From positions 136,908,501 to 136,972,500 of the forward strand of contig JASDFA010000016.1 in NCBI GenBank assembly GCA_035772735.1: a stretch of 64,000 nt of DNA, read 5' to 3'. Position numbers and translations under genes: made by a program. Below, piece by piece: positions 11,456 through 21,931 of the stretch. The notes beneath the pieces are model-generated. The model did not search any database and was not told the origin of the DNA. It saw only the letters and a program-made list of their open reading frames with translations. The first letter of the stretch is position 1, and every line of letters starts with the position of its first letter. Source of the DNA: Datura wrightii. Lineage: Eukaryota; Streptophyta; Magnoliopsida; Solanales; Solanaceae.

Positions 11456-12469
11456 CTTCCTGCAGCTTTTATGGACTTGATGAATTGGGTGTTCAAGCCA
11501 TACTTGGATATGTTCGTTATCATATTTATTGATGACATCCTGATATACTCTCGGAGCGAGGAGGAGCATGCCGCTCATTTGAGGGTGGTATTACAGACTC
11601 TCAAGGATTGCCAATTACATGTTAAATTCAGTAAATGCGAGTTTTGGCTAAACTCAGTGGCATTTTTGGGCCATGTGGTGTCTAGTGAGGGTGTTCATGT
11701 GGACTCTCAAAAGATAGAAGCGATGAAGAATTGGCCTAGACCAGTCAAGACCTCAGATAATAGGAGTTTCTTGGGTTTAGCTAGCTACTATCGGAGGTTT
11801 GTTGAGGGCTTTACATCTTTTGCAGCGCCATTGACCAAATGGACCCAAAAGAAAGTGAAATTCCAATGGTCAGTTGCTTGTGAAAGGAGTTTCCAGGAGT
11901 TGAAGACTCGACTTACTTTAGCACCGGTGTTAACCCTACCCAGGGGTACCGATGGATATGTGGTGTATTTCGATGCTTCTAGGGTCAGCCTTCATTGTGT
12001 TCTGATGCAGCTTAGTAAATTCATAGCATACGCTTCCCGGAAGCTGAAGGTTCATGAAAGAAATTACCCGACCCATGATCTTGAATTGGCGGCAGTGGTA
12101 TTTTCCTTGAAGATATGGAGACGCTATTTTTACAAGGTCCATGTAAATGTTTTTACGGAACACAAAAGCCTACAATATGTGTTTACCCAAAAGGATCAAA
12201 ATCTACACCAAAGGAGGTGGTTAGAGGTACTAAAGGATTATTATATGGGTGTCCTTTACAATCTGAGTAAGGTTAATATGGTGGGAGACGCACTTAGTAG
12301 ACTCTCTATGGAGAGTGTGTCCCATGTGGATAAGGGAAAGAAGGCGCTGGTGAAGGATGTGCATCGACTTCCACGGATGGGAGTTCGTTTTGTTGACTCG
12401 GTCGATGGTGGTGTTATAGTTCAGAACGGTTCAGAATCATCCATAGAAACTGACGTCAAAGCTAGATAA
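11453..12469 (+). CDS. Element X RT C-terminal half and RNase H, 338-residue open frame
   Basis: This open frame follows the frameshift. It begins inside RT (AAFMDLMN), so its ATG is not the true start. It contains the RT catalytic FIDDILIYS at about residues 25-33 (D-D present), then the connection AFLGHVV and FLGLASYYRRF. RNase H spans about residues 165-290. The motifs seen are YFDAS, DLELAAVVFSLK, FTEHKSLQY and GDALSR. In the third, the usual catalytic Asp (TDHKSL) is Glu. The frame ends at 12469, and recognisable linker continues to 12531, where Athila-1 entered. It would have copied element RNA into DNA; it is a fragment of a dead polyprotein. Confidence 0.85.
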   Translation: MLPAAFMDLMNWVFKPYLDMFVIIFIDDILIYSRSEEEHAAHLRVVLQTLKDCQLHVKFSKCEFWLNSVAFLGHVVSSEGVHVDSQKIEAMKNWPRPVKTSDNRSFLGLASYYRRFVEGFTSFAAPLTKWTQKKVKFQWSVACERSFQELKTRLTLAPVLTLPRGTDGYVVYFDASRVSLHCVLMQLSKFIAYASRKLKVHERNYPTHDLELAAVVFSLKIWRRYFYKVHVNVFTEHKSLQYVFTQKDQNLHQRRWLEVLKDYYMGVLYNLSKVNMVGDALSRLSMESVSHVDKGKKALVKDVHRLPRMGVRFVDSVDGGVIVQNGSESSIETDVKAR

Positions 12470-12531
12470 GATGAAGACCCTATTTTGGTAACGTTAAAGA
12501 AAGTAGTTCAAAATAAGAAGGTAGAGGTCTT

Positions 12532-14169
12532 TGATCTTGGGCATAATCGCGTGCCCAAGTGTTATTTTATAACTTAGTTTAGTCATATTTGTTTATTTAT
12601 GCATTTACATTCTCATGTGATTTTACGTAACTTTTGATATATAGTAACCAACACGATTAGTCCTTGTTTTTGTAGGCTAAAAATGCATTTGACGGATTAA
12701 TTTATGATGGGTGAAGTGGAGGAATGGAATGGGAAGCAAATTGCAAAAGTCGGCAAGGAACCATGCCGTGGAAAGGATGGCCGCGCCAGGTAGCGTGCCC
12801 CGCTGTGAGTGTGCCGTGCCAGGTAGCGTGCCACGCTGTGCATGTGCCGCGCCCAGTGTCGTTCCATGCCAATGCCAGGCGTGAGAAGAAGGCAGGAAGC
12901 AGGCCACCTACAGGCCAGAGCCGTGCCACACCAGGAACATCTGCGCGACAGTGGCCATGTCACGCAGGCCATCGCGCTGCACAGGCAGCGTGCTACGCCG
13001 GCCATAGTGGCAAGCTTTAGCTGAGTGTCAATTTCAAGTGATTTCTAGTATGCATTCGTGATATCTCCGTGTCACAAAGGTAAATTGGCGCATCCACCTC
13101 CGTGCCACAGAGCCATTCCATGACGGGCAAAATTTTGTACATTCCCTATTTACTATAAATTGAACCCTTATCTTCTAAAATCAAGTTGTCATGAAATATT
13201 TTCTGAAAACCGTAAAGAAGCAAAGGGAGAAGTGAAGCACTCACCTAGGGTTCACCAAATTTACCTTCTCTTTTATCCATTCTTGTAAGTACATTACCTT
13301 AACCATGTTTTTGAGTATTTGTACGAACATGAGTGGCTAAAACCCTTCCTCTAGGGTTGAGGCTACGTGATATGATTGTAATTGCATGAATTCATTTTGG
13401 CTGAGTTGTTAATTGTTGTTTTGTCTTACATTCTACATTATGGTTGTTTTTATGCTTGATCACCATGAAAACAAATGCGTTAAGCTTAGGTAAAAGCTTG
13501 AAAGAGCAACCCTAGGCAAGAACAAGAGAATGTAGGGAGCAAGTTCATTATCTTTCGATATGATTCACGGTTAGGATAGAAATTATACCTAATTTGCCTT
13601 TGCTTGGTTGATAAAACGGGATGATAGCAAGACACCGGCTTAGAATTGTCACTCCACCACTCATTGAATTAGTTGTGAAGCTAAGTTGAGTTAAATGATT
13701 AGAGGTACGAAAGTCCATAAACAAGGCATAAACTCCGTAAACCACATCCATGTAGTTGAATTGCCCACGAACTAGGATGTCACATCCCTGCTCAACGATG
13801 TAGTTGTGAGGCTAGTTTGTCGTGTTTAGAGGCTCGAGAGACCATGAACATCGCATTTTCTAACTATGTGAGACAACAATTGATAATTTCATTCATGAAC
13901 CATTACATAGTGTAGCATTGCATGATTATCCGACCTTAGCTCTAGTTGCTTCTTATATTGTTTCTCAAGTATTTTGTGATCACCCCTAGACATAATTATA
14001 ATTTTCCAAAAACTTATATAATCAACACTTGTGAAGGTTAATCTCACACTTGAACATCATAATTTGCTGAATTGGTCCAGTCCCTGTGGGTTTGACGTCC
14101 GACTGTTAAAAAGGGTCACTGTATTACTTGTACGACCGCATACACTTGCGAGTGCGCTGGAGCGCAACA
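12532..14169 (+). mobile_element. 5' LTR of Athila-1
   Basis: Runs from TGATCTTGGGC to GCGCTGGAGCGCAACA, 1638 bases. It has a GC-rich block (12770-13015) with repeated GTGCCRCGCTGTG-like words, a TATAAAT box at 13154, and a leader containing CCTAGGGTTCACC. The first 600 bases match 18852-19436, and the last 1000 match 20126-21139 in reverse. Confidence 0.92.
13154..13160 (+). promoter_or_regulatory. Putative TATA box of Athila-1 LTR
   Basis: TATAAAT follows the GC-rich block, at the same place as TATAAATA (39553) in the Athila-2 LTR. The inverted 3' LTR copy breaks just at this box (21133-21139). Confidence 0.5.
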
Positions 14170-14175
14170 ATTTTT

Positions 14176-14193
14176 TGGTGCCGTTGCTGGGGG
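14176..14193 (+). promoter_or_regulatory. Primer-binding site of Athila-1
   Basis: TGGTGCCGTTGCTGGGGGA lies just inside the LTR and matches the TGGCGCCGTTGCCGGGGA site typical of Athila-type elements. From general knowledge that site is complementary to tRNA-Asp; I did not check it against a tRNA. Confidence 0.8.
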
Positions 14194-14305
14194 ACTGGCG
14201 AAATTTAGTAAATTTTTATGTTTTATGTGATTTTTAATTTCCTTAAGTGTTGAGAAACTTGGTCTTTGTCTGACATATTACAGGTGATAGGTTGTCCTTG
14301 TAGAG

Positions 14306-15706
14306 CTGACAAGGAATAGAGAGCTAGTGGAACCGTTGCTTGAACCTGAACGTCAAATTCATTTACGCAGGAGGGAAGCTCTAGAGCGAAAGCTAAAGAG
14401 ACATCAGGAGAGGTTACAACAACACACACCGGTAGGACAAGCAAAGTTTTTACTGGATATCATGGCAGCCTGACCAGTTTGCGATGTGGCTATCCTACTA
14501 GCGACAAATGTGACCTCTAGTATTCGCAAACCGGATTCTAGAGGAAACTTTTAACTGAAACAGATTATGGTGCAACTGTTACATTCTAGTGGCCAGTTCA
14601 CTGGGATGACTCATGAGTACCCAGAGCAGCACTTACAGAACTTCGTTGAGATTAGACACATTCGTCCCCACCGGAGTGTCCGCAGATTATGTCCGACTTA
14701 CCCTCTTCCCATTCTCATTGTTGGGAGAGGCAAAGAGGTGGTTGAAATTTGAGCCACCGAATTCCATAACTTCTTGGGATGATTTGGCAAAGAAGTTCCT
14801 TATCAGATTCTTTCCTTCAGGCAAGACTGCGAAACTCAGGAGTGAAATATTAAGCTTCAAGAAAAGGCCGGAGGAGAACTTGTATTTGGCTTGGGAGAGA
14901 TTCAAGTCATTATTGAGAAACTTTCCTCATCATCAACAATCCAATGAAGTGCTAGCCCATACCTTTGTAGAAAATGTAGACCCACACACAAAAATTTTAC
15001 TAGACTCTACATCGGGTGGGCAAGCATTAGAAAATACTTATGATGAGTTGTACACTTTGTTGAACAAGATTGCTCGGGGAAATCCAGAGTGGCACAGCGA
15101 ATCATCGAGAGGGGCGGGAAAGAGAACAACAGGACTGATAGAGATAGATGGTGTAAATGCCTTGGCGGCACAGCTAGCATCATTTCAGCATCAGATGATG
15201 ACTCAGTTCAGTAAACTGAGTATGAACCAACAATAGGGTTAGGTAAACGTAGTTCAGCAAGCTCTGAGTTGGTGTGAAATCTACGACAATGATGGGCATA
15301 ATGCAGAATCATGCGTGGAAAATCTAGAATCGGTCAATTTTGTTGGGAATGTTTAGAGGAACAATCAGAATTTTGGGAACAATTACAACAAGAGTTGGTA
15401 GAGCCACCCGAGTCTTTCTTGGGGTGGAAATCAAAGGCAAAGCTACCAGCAACCCCAGCAACAGTAGTATCAGCAGCAGAATAGGCAGAATGATAGCCAG
15501 ATGAGCAGCACATTGAAGAGACGTTGCAGAGAATTATGGAGACACAGACCTAGTTAGCAGAGAATCAGGCGAGGATGGCATAAGATTTGAAAAATCAGCA
15601 ATTGGCCACCCACAATCTAGATAAGCAGATGGGTCAAATAGTAGCCACTCACTACATTAGACCACAGGGAGGACTACCCAGTGACATAGACACAAAACCC
15701 GAATAG
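14306..15706 (+). pseudogene. Athila-1 gag
   Basis: The N-terminal stretch reads RELVEPLLEPERQIHLRRRE (14315 onward) and aligns with the gag start of Athila-2. A frameshift near 14650 leads into the main open frame 14613-15236. That frame holds the gag core: LTLFPFSLLGEAKRWL, WDDLAKKFLIRFFPSGK, ENLYLAWERFKSLLR, then LENTYDELYTLLNKIARGNPEW. Downstream is a Cys/His remnant near 15270-15330 and a Gln/Asn-rich tail. Stops occur at 15234, 15241 and later, ending with TAG at 15704. Gag supplies the virus-like particle; a copy with working gag could in principle be mobilised in trans, but this one is broken. Confidence 0.87.
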
Positions 15707-16504
15707 GTCAATGCTATCAGTCTGAGGAGTGGCAAGCAATTGCCTGATACAACACCGAAAGAGAAGAGAAATGAGATGCAGACGGATTTGGTTAGAGCGG
15801 GACCATTCACTGATGAGGGAGAAAAGCAGAGTGTGGGGAAACAAAATGAAAAATCAACATTGCAGCCAACACAGAGACCACCACCACCATTTCCGCAAAG
15901 ATTCAAAAAGAGCAAGGAGGAGGAATGCTTTAGAAAGTTGTTTGATATTTTTAAAGAATTTCACATAAATTTTCCTTTACTTGATGTCTTGTAGGGAATG
16001 CCCAAGTATGCTATGTACTTGAGAGATGTGGTGGACAATAAAGTCAGATTGGTGGATGTCCAAACAGTAGCACTGACCAAAGAGTGCAGCCACAGGGTAA
16101 TGAGCAAGATACCTAAAAAGCTCAAAGACCCAGGGAGTTTTACCCTCTCTATACAAATTGGTAAAGCTGAGGTGATACGAGATTTATATGATTTAGGGGC
16201 AGCAGTTAATCTAATTCCCCTATCTTTGTTTAATACCTTGGGGTTGGGTCAACCGAGACCAACAAAATTGATGCTGTAGTTGGTAGACAAGTCGCAAGTG
16301 GCACCGGATGGAATTATAGAGGACCTTCTCATCAAAGTGGGTAAGTTTATTATACCCGCTGATTTTATCATATTGGATTTTCATGTTGATGATCAGGTAC
16401 CCCTGATCTTGGGACGGCCATTCTTGGCCACTGGAGGAGCCATTATCGATGTAAGAGCAGGGACCCTAAAAATAAGGGTTGAGGATGAAGAAGAACTCTT
16501 CTGA
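15707..16504 (+). pseudogene. Athila-1 protease region
   Basis: It opens with VNAISLRSGKQL, the conserved block after gag. The proline-rich RPPPPFPQRFKKSKEEE follows, then TAG at 15992 just before GMPKYAMYL. The aspartic protease segment has LYDLGAAVNLIPLSLF (D-L-G is the normal Athila form) and VPLILGRPFLATGGAIIDV, the C-terminal G-R-P-F-L flap region. Another TAG (16277) breaks it, and the frame ends at 16504. All in-frame stops apart, the sequence is collinear with the Athila-2 protease (42229-42990). No RT follows. Confidence 0.87.
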
Positions 16505-16776
16505 GTCTACCAGGAGGTCAACCAACCCACACATTACAGAAACCTTTGTAAGGTCAGTGTGTTCTCGGAGGATAAGTGTGGGGTGGTAGATTCCATGGGT
16601 CCACAACCAAAGGAGATGATTAGTTTTTAGCCTGAATCTGATAAAGGGCTTCACTGTGAGAAGAAGTTGGAGGAAGAGAGGGACAGAGTGGTGGTTGTTC
16701 CCTCGAAAAATAAAAAGAAAAGAAGATGGTTCTCGAAAGGGAACCCATGTATGAGGATGTCTTGAAAAGGATAGTC
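16505..16776 (+). pseudogene. Degenerate coding tail after Athila-1 protease
   Basis: Short readable stretches remain (VYQEVNQPTHY, then REPMYEDVLKRIVYVLPL in another frame just before the stem-loops). I do not recognise a domain. It marks the junction at which the whole pol region was lost. Confidence 0.5.
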
Positions 16777-16826
16777 TACGTCCTGCCGCTACGTAAAATT
16801 AGGCGCTGCTTGGGAGGCAACCCAAG
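16777..16826 (+). other. Paired stem-loop motif, Athila-1 copy
   Basis: First stem TACGT/ACGTA (16777-16781 with 16791-16795). After a 13-base linker the second stem is CTTGGG / CCCAAG around the loop AGGCAA (16809-16826). Homologous pairs are at 28376-28501, 46176-46223 and 63218-63265. The same order and near-identical loop point to a shared RNA or DNA structure downstream of the coding region. Confidence 0.75.
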
Positions 16827-18837
16827 GGTACCACAAGTATAATTTTTAATTTTTTTCTTGTGTTGATTTTATTTATTTTAAACTTGTGTTGTTTTTGGTG
16901 GAAATTTAAGCACGGATGGAGGGGAAATCTGAGTACCCTTGGAGGAGGAAGCTAAGAAGCATGGAAGAGGAAAAGTGTGGGGTCAAATGCCCACTTGTGC
17001 AAATACGATGAAAAACATGTTGTTAGCTAGGCCTATAGGCCTTAGGGAGAATTTCTCACCCTTTTGAATTTTAATTAGATTCTTTGGGGACATAGCATGA
17101 TTCAACTGTGGGGTGAGGGAAATTTAAAATTTTTTTTGCTTAATGATTTTGGGTGAATTTCGTGCTTAATAAGCATTGGTTAAAAAAGATTATTGAGTTG
17201 AGCATGATTTCATCACCCGTTGGTTTTTCTTTTCGATTCTTTTCCGATGGGCGGTCTTTGAACCGAAGAATAAAAAGTTTCTTTGTCTGTACGTAGTGTT
17301 TTTAGTGATAGGTAGAGACTATGTCCGACGATGTATGGATGACGATCGTCTTGAGGGAAAATTAGTCAATTGGTTTTGGTTTTTGAACCCGTAGCTAATT
17401 GATGGTATGATGTTCTTGTTATGTGCTATACATGATTGTAAGATGCAAGTGTGATTAGTGTTGAAGCATGTAAGAAGTGTATAACTTTGTTTGAGACACC
17501 TAGGCGCTTGAATGTGACTCAATGTGATTAAAGCTTAATTTTGAATTCCTGTGATTGGCTGAGTTAAGAGTCGGCTGAATGTGTCTTAAATTGAGCATGT
17601 GCTGAGAGTGCAAGGTTTTTGAATATTCCATGCTATTGTGGAGTGTCTAGAACTTGCCTGGGGTGTATACAAAACGAAATGAAGGATGTAGAGTGTAGGA
17701 GATGATTTAGGCATTTCTTTGAATGAGCCAAATTTCTAACCTTCGCCTTACCTACCTTGAATGTTGAATCCTAGTTAATTGTGGAGTGTCTAGAACTTGC
17801 CTGGGGTGTATACAAAACGAAATGAAGGATGTAGAGTGTAGGAGATGATTTAGGCATTTCTTTGAATGAGCCAAATTTCTAACCTTCGCCTTACCTACCT
17901 TGAATGTTGAATCCTAGTTAGCCCCATTGAGCCTTAAGCCTATTCTTTGATAGCTAAAACATAAGCCTAATCCTTTTTCTTTCATTAGCCTTGAATTTGA
18001 TCCAAAACTCATAAGCTATTAAGTGAAAAATCTGAAAGAGTAAAGGAGTGAGAATCGGGAAAAAGAAGGAAAAATAACAGTTGTGGGAGTTGAGAAAGGT
18101 CAAAGGTGCACTTGTTTTAAAATGCTTGAGTATTGGTAAGGATTTAGATAACAAATGAATGAAAAAGTTGCTTAAGTACTCCTGACTAACAAGCTAAGTG
18201 TGCTTAAAGAAATGGGAACAAGAAGAGGAAATTTAAGAGTGAAAAGCAGGAGGGTGAAGTAAGAGAAGAGATGTCCATATTGAAGGTGTGATGTATTAAA
18301 AGCGCTTGGGGAAGATAGCCATTGTTATTATCCATAATAGTACCTACCCGTCCCTTAGCTTACATTACAATCCATTAAGTCCTACTTGATCTTACGTTCA
18401 CACATCCGTAAATTAGTGGAGTAATATACTAAAGGCAAGCTTATGGGTCACTACATGATGCATGTGGATTCTCTGTGAGAACGAGCTTAATTTCCATTTA
18501 TATACCCATACATGGTGTGATTTCAAACTTTGTGAGTGAAAATGGGTAACTCTCTTGTGTTGTGAGGGCACATGTTTAATGAAAGATAAAATTCATGTCA
18601 GATTCTTGATCGGTTGATGTGCATGAGTTTGCTGAGATTGAGAGTCGATTCTTGAGGTTAGGAAGTCTTAACATGGTTGTATTTAATTTTAATGGTTAAA
18701 TCTTGCATGCTCTATTTTTAACTTGCTATCTCAAATAGTCATTGTAGTCGTAGCTTGAATTGTCTTGCTAAATTAGCTATGTGGGAGTCTTCATATGCAT
18801 GTGATATAAAAGGGTTGTTCAAGGACGAACAAAGATT
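16827..18837 (+). other. Athila-1 3' non-coding region
   Basis: About 2 kb of AT-rich DNA with no domain-bearing ORF. A T-rich tract follows the stem-loops (16841-16895), then GGTGGAAATTTAAGCACGG. It includes a 143-base tandem duplication (17635-17920). In complete Athila elements this interval holds pol or the env-like gene; here neither is visible. Confidence 0.6.
17635..17920 (+). repeat. 143-bp perfect-looking tandem duplication
   Basis: Copy 1 spans 17635-17777 and copy 2 spans 17778-17920. Both begin ATTGTGGAGTGTCTAGAAC and end GAATCCTAGTTA. By eye the copies are identical, so the duplication is far younger than the element. Confidence 0.93.
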
Positions 18838-18851
18838 GAAGTGTGGGGTAG
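18838..18851 (+). promoter_or_regulatory. Polypurine tract of Athila-1
   Basis: GAAGTGTGGGGTAG abuts the second TGATCTTGGGC LTR start. It is the expected plus-strand primer, with the AAGTGTGGGG form seen in Athila-type elements. Confidence 0.7.
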
Positions 18852-19436
18852 TGATCTTGGGCATAATCGCGCGCCCAAGTGCTATTTTATAACTTAGTTT
18901 AGTAATGTTTGTCTATTTATGCATTTACATTCTCATGTGATTTTATGTAAATTTTGATATATACTAACCAACATGATTACTCCTTGTTTTTGTAGGCTAA
19001 AAATGCATTTGAGGGATTAATTTATGATGGTGAAGTGGAGGAATGGAATGGGAAGCAAATTGCAAAAGTCGGTAAGGAACCATGACGTGGCAAGGCTGGC
19101 CGCGCCAGGCAGCGTGCCACGCTGTGCGTGTGCCGCACCCAGCGCCGTGCCATGCCAATGCCAGGAGCAAGAAGAAGTCAGCAAGTAGGCGACCTGCGCG
19201 CCAACGCCATGCCATGCCAGGCGCATCTGCACGACAATGGCCGTGTCACGCAGGCCATCGCACTGCACAGGCAGTGTGCAGCGCCGGCCATCGCGGCAAG
19301 CTTCAACCGAGTGTCAATTTCAACTGATTTCCAGTGTGCATTCATGATATCTCCATGTCACAAAGGTAAATTGGCGCGTCCACCTCTGTGCCATAGAGCC
19401 ATTCCATGACGGGCAAAATTTTGTACATCCATCATA
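18852..19436 (+). mobile_element. 3' LTR of Athila-1, first half only
   Basis: Collinear with 12532-13137 up to GGGCAAAATTTTGTACAT, then breaks into integrase sequence of element X. The missing half is inverted at 20126-21139; about a dozen bases around the TATA box are lost between the halves. Confidence 0.9.
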
Positions 19437-19664
19437 TCACACAGAGGTACGTAGTTTAACTTTCACTTCTGGAGATCGTTTTAGAAGGGACTTGGAACTC
19501 AGGTCAAGCTTAGCATAGCCTTTCACCAGCAAATAGATGGTTAGGAGGAATGGACTATTGTGACTCTAGATGACATATTAAGAGCGTGTGTGATTGACTT
19601 CAAGGGTAGTTGGGATTATCATTTTCCTCTTATTGAGTTTGCATATAATAACAACTACTATTAA
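19437..19664 (+). pseudogene. Element X integrase core, displaced C-terminal part
   Basis: Reads ISHRGT, stop, FNFHFWRS, then in other frames the blocks for QKGLGTQVK, TDG, RTIVTLDDI, CVIDFKGSWDYH and LIEFAYNNNYY. This is the second half of a Ty3 integrase core (the segment with the second Asp and the Glu). The Asp before RGT is His. It should lie after, not before, the next segment. Confidence 0.8.
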
Positions 19665-19795
19665 ATGGGTGGTCGTGGACAGGTTGACCAAAGCTGCTCA
19701 TTTTTTATCGGTCAGAACCATTGATTTAGCAGAAGATTATGCCAAATTGTACATTCGAGAGCTAGTTAGGTTGCATGGAGTCATACTATCGATGA
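19665..19795 (+). pseudogene. Element X integrase core, displaced N-terminal part
   Basis: WVVVDRLTKAAHF, AEDYAKLYIRELVRLHG is the start of the integrase core and normally precedes the segment now at 19437-19664. It joins an inverted segment at a shared ATGGAGTC. Confidence 0.85.
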
Positions 19796-20125
19796 GTGCG
19801 AGGCAACCCTATTATGAAGTCCATATTTATTTCTTCCCACTTCCAAGTAGGGATACTGATATCCTGAAGCACACCTCTCAGTCTCTGGTGTTTAACCTAC
19901 ATATGCTGATAATTCAGACATTTAGCTATAAATTCTGTGATGTCCTTCTTCATGCCATTCCACCAATAGATTTCCCGTAGGCCATGGTACATCTTGGTAG
20001 AACCTGGATGTGTAGAATATCCAAAACTGTGAGCCCCATGAAACATCCGACTTCTCAAATCATCAATGTCCAGGATATACAAGTGCCTTGATAGCGAAGT
20101 ACTCCATCTCCCCTATGGAGAAGAC
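19788..20125 (-). pseudogene. Element X integrase zinc-binding domain, inverted
   Basis: On the minus strand from 20082: YILDIDDLRSRMFHGAHSF, STHPGSTKMYH, EIYWWNGMKKDI, EFIAKCLNYQ. This is the H-H-C-C domain of Ty3 integrase; the last Cys of C-P-N-C is Tyr. It faces opposite to the rest of X. At its right end AAGAC (20121-20125) is the reversed target pentamer of Athila-1. Confidence 0.87.
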
Positions 20126-21139
20126 TGTTCTCCAGCGCACTTGCAAGTGTACGCGGTCGTACAAGTAATACAGTGACCTTTTTTAAGAGCCAGATGTCGA
20201 ACCCACAGGGACTGGACCAATTCAGCAAATTATGATGTTCGAGTGTGAGATTAACCTTCACAAGTGTTGATTATAGAAGTTTTTAGAAAATTATAATTAA
20301 GTCTAGGGGTTATCACAAAATACTTGAGAAACAATATAAGAAGCAACTAGAGCTAAGGTCGGATAATCATGAAATGCTACACTTTGTAATGGTTCACATA
20401 TGAAATTATTAACTGTGCTCACATAGTTTGAAAATGAGATGTTCATGGTCTCTCGAGCCTCTAAACACGCTAAACTAGCCTCACAACTACATTGCTGAGC
20501 GGGGATGTGACATCCTAGTTCGTGGGAAATTCAACTACATGGATGTGGTTTACGGGGTTTATGCTCTTGATTATGGACTTTCGTACCTCTAATCATTTAA
20601 CTCAACTTAGCTTCACAACTACTTCTATGAGTGGTGGAGTGACAATTCTAAGCTGGTGTCTTTCTATCATCCCGTTTTATCAACCAAGCAAGGAAAATTA
20701 GGTATAATTTCTATCCTAACCGTGAATCATACCGAAAGATAAGAACTCGCCCCCTACATTCTCTTATTCTTGCGTACAGTTGTTCTTTCAAGCTCTTTAC
20801 CTAAGCTTAACACATTTGTTTTCATGGTGATCAAGCATAAAAACAACCATAAAGTAGAATGTAAGACAAAACAACAATTAACAACTCAAACCAAAAGGAA
20901 TTCATGCAATTACAATCATATCACATAGCCTCAACCCTAGAGGAAGGGTTTTAGCCAATCATGTTCGTACAAATACTCAAAAACATGGTTAAGGTAATGT
21001 ACTTACAAGAATGGATAAAAGAGAAGGTAAATTTGGTGAACCATAGGTGAGTTCTTGACTTCTCCCTTTGCTTCTTTGCGGTTTTCAGAAAATATTTCGT
21101 GAAAACTTGATTTTAGAAGCTAATTGTTCAATTTATAGT
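20126..21139 (-). mobile_element. 3' LTR of Athila-1, second half, inverted
   Basis: On the minus strand it runs from TATAAATTG (21139) to GCGCTGGAGAACA (20126), matching 13154-14169 of the 5' LTR. It lies tail-to-tail with the forward half at 18852-19436. The LTR terminus and the pentamer are intact, so the inversion came after insertion. Confidence 0.92.
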
Positions 21140-21660
21140 GCGATAAGGCCATACATAAACTTCAACTCATGCAGGATAGGTTGAAAATAGCTCAAAGCCG
21201 CCAAATGTCCTATGCTAATGTGATAAGGAGGGAACTTGAGTTCAAAGTTGATTATTGGGTGTTTCTAAAGGTGTCTCCCATGAAAGGAGTGATGAGTTTC
21301 ACAAAGATAGGAAAAGTCAGTCCTCGTTATGTTGTCCCATATCGGATTGTGAAGCGGGTTGGCCAGGTGGCATATGAATTGGAGTTTCCCTCAGAATTAG
21401 CTTCTTTTTATCCTTTTTTTCATGTACCTCTCTTAAAAAAGTGTTTGGGGGGATCCAGCTCTAGTTTTTCCGGTGGAGAGTATAGGTGTGAAAGAGAGCC
21501 TTAGTTATGAGGAAGTTCTAGGTGGAAATACTGGATGGTCAGGTTCGAAGGCTAAGAAACAAGGAAGTAGCTTCAGTTAAAGTGTTATGGAGGAATCATC
21601 ATGTCGACGGAGCTACGTGGGAAGCCGAAGCAGATCTGATGGCTAGATACCCATATTTAT
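21140..21660 (+). pseudogene. Element X integrase C-terminus and chromodomain
   Basis: The open frame from 21169 reads QDRLKIAQSRQMSYANV, DYWVFLKVSPMKGVMSF, KVSPRYVVPYRIVKRVGQVAYELE, FHVPLLKK. This is the integrase C-terminal region with the chromovirus GPY/F-like segment. A stop at 21502 and a frameshift separate it from the chromodomain at 21522-21650 (EILDGQVRRLRNKEVASVKVLWRN, ATWEAEADLMARYPYLF). Such chromodomains are thought to steer integration to heterochromatin marks. Both pieces are in the right order and orientation, so only the upstream integrase is scrambled. Confidence 0.87.
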
Positions 21661-21918
21661 TCCCTACTAGCTCAGTTCCAACTTGGGGTATCAATTTTTT
21701 CCCTAAAACTCTATTAAGCTTTGTGTTTAGTTCATGTTCCCCAGTTTCCTTCATGTCTATGTATGTATGTATGATTCATGAATTCAGTCCAACCATGTAG
21801 TTTGAATCAGAGTTAGTTATCCAATTAGTTTTTAGCTAATATGATCTGTACTTGAATATGGTGATTGCATTTCTCTACTTTTCTGTATGATTTCCAACAT
21901 TCGAGGATGAATGTTCCC
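21661..21918 (+). other. Element X 3' untranslated region
   Basis: No coding potential. It ends in TTCGAGGATGAATGTTCCC, a phrase also seen in reverse beside the W polypurine tract (56925-56945), so it is conserved among chromoviruses here. Confidence 0.6.
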
Positions 21919-21931
21919 AAGGGGGAGATAT
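21919..21931 (+). promoter_or_regulatory. Polypurine tract of element X
   Basis: AAGGGGGAGATAT directly abuts the 3' LTR start. Confidence 0.88.

Larger units (their letters stand above)
12532..19436 (+). mobile_element. Athila-1, non-autonomous gag-protease element nested in X
   Basis: Two direct copies of an LTR start (TGATCTTGGGCATAATCGC at 12532 and 18852) flank a gag-protease region that lacks any RT, RNase H or integrase. The target pentamer GTCTT is at 12527-12531. Its partner appears inverted (AAGAC, 20121-20125) next to the inverted end of the second LTR. The 3' LTR is therefore split: its first half is here (18852-19436) and its second half is inverted at 20126-21139. The element sits between RNase H and integrase of X. 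Athila-type gag, the D-L-G protease and the TGGTGCCGTTGC primer site give the lineage. It is a deletion derivative that would have needed pol in trans. Confidence 0.9.

Noticed and set aside
12677..13024. Several overlapping ORFs on both strands rich in Ala, Arg, Cys and His
   Set aside because: They fall in the GC-rich U3 block of the Athila-1 LTR (repeated at 19000-19330); low stop density reflects base composition.
16809..16826. Hairpin as a bacterial-type terminator or tRNA arm
   Set aside because: Plant context, no U tract as terminator, and no cloverleaf around it; it recurs only at Athila-type coding ends.
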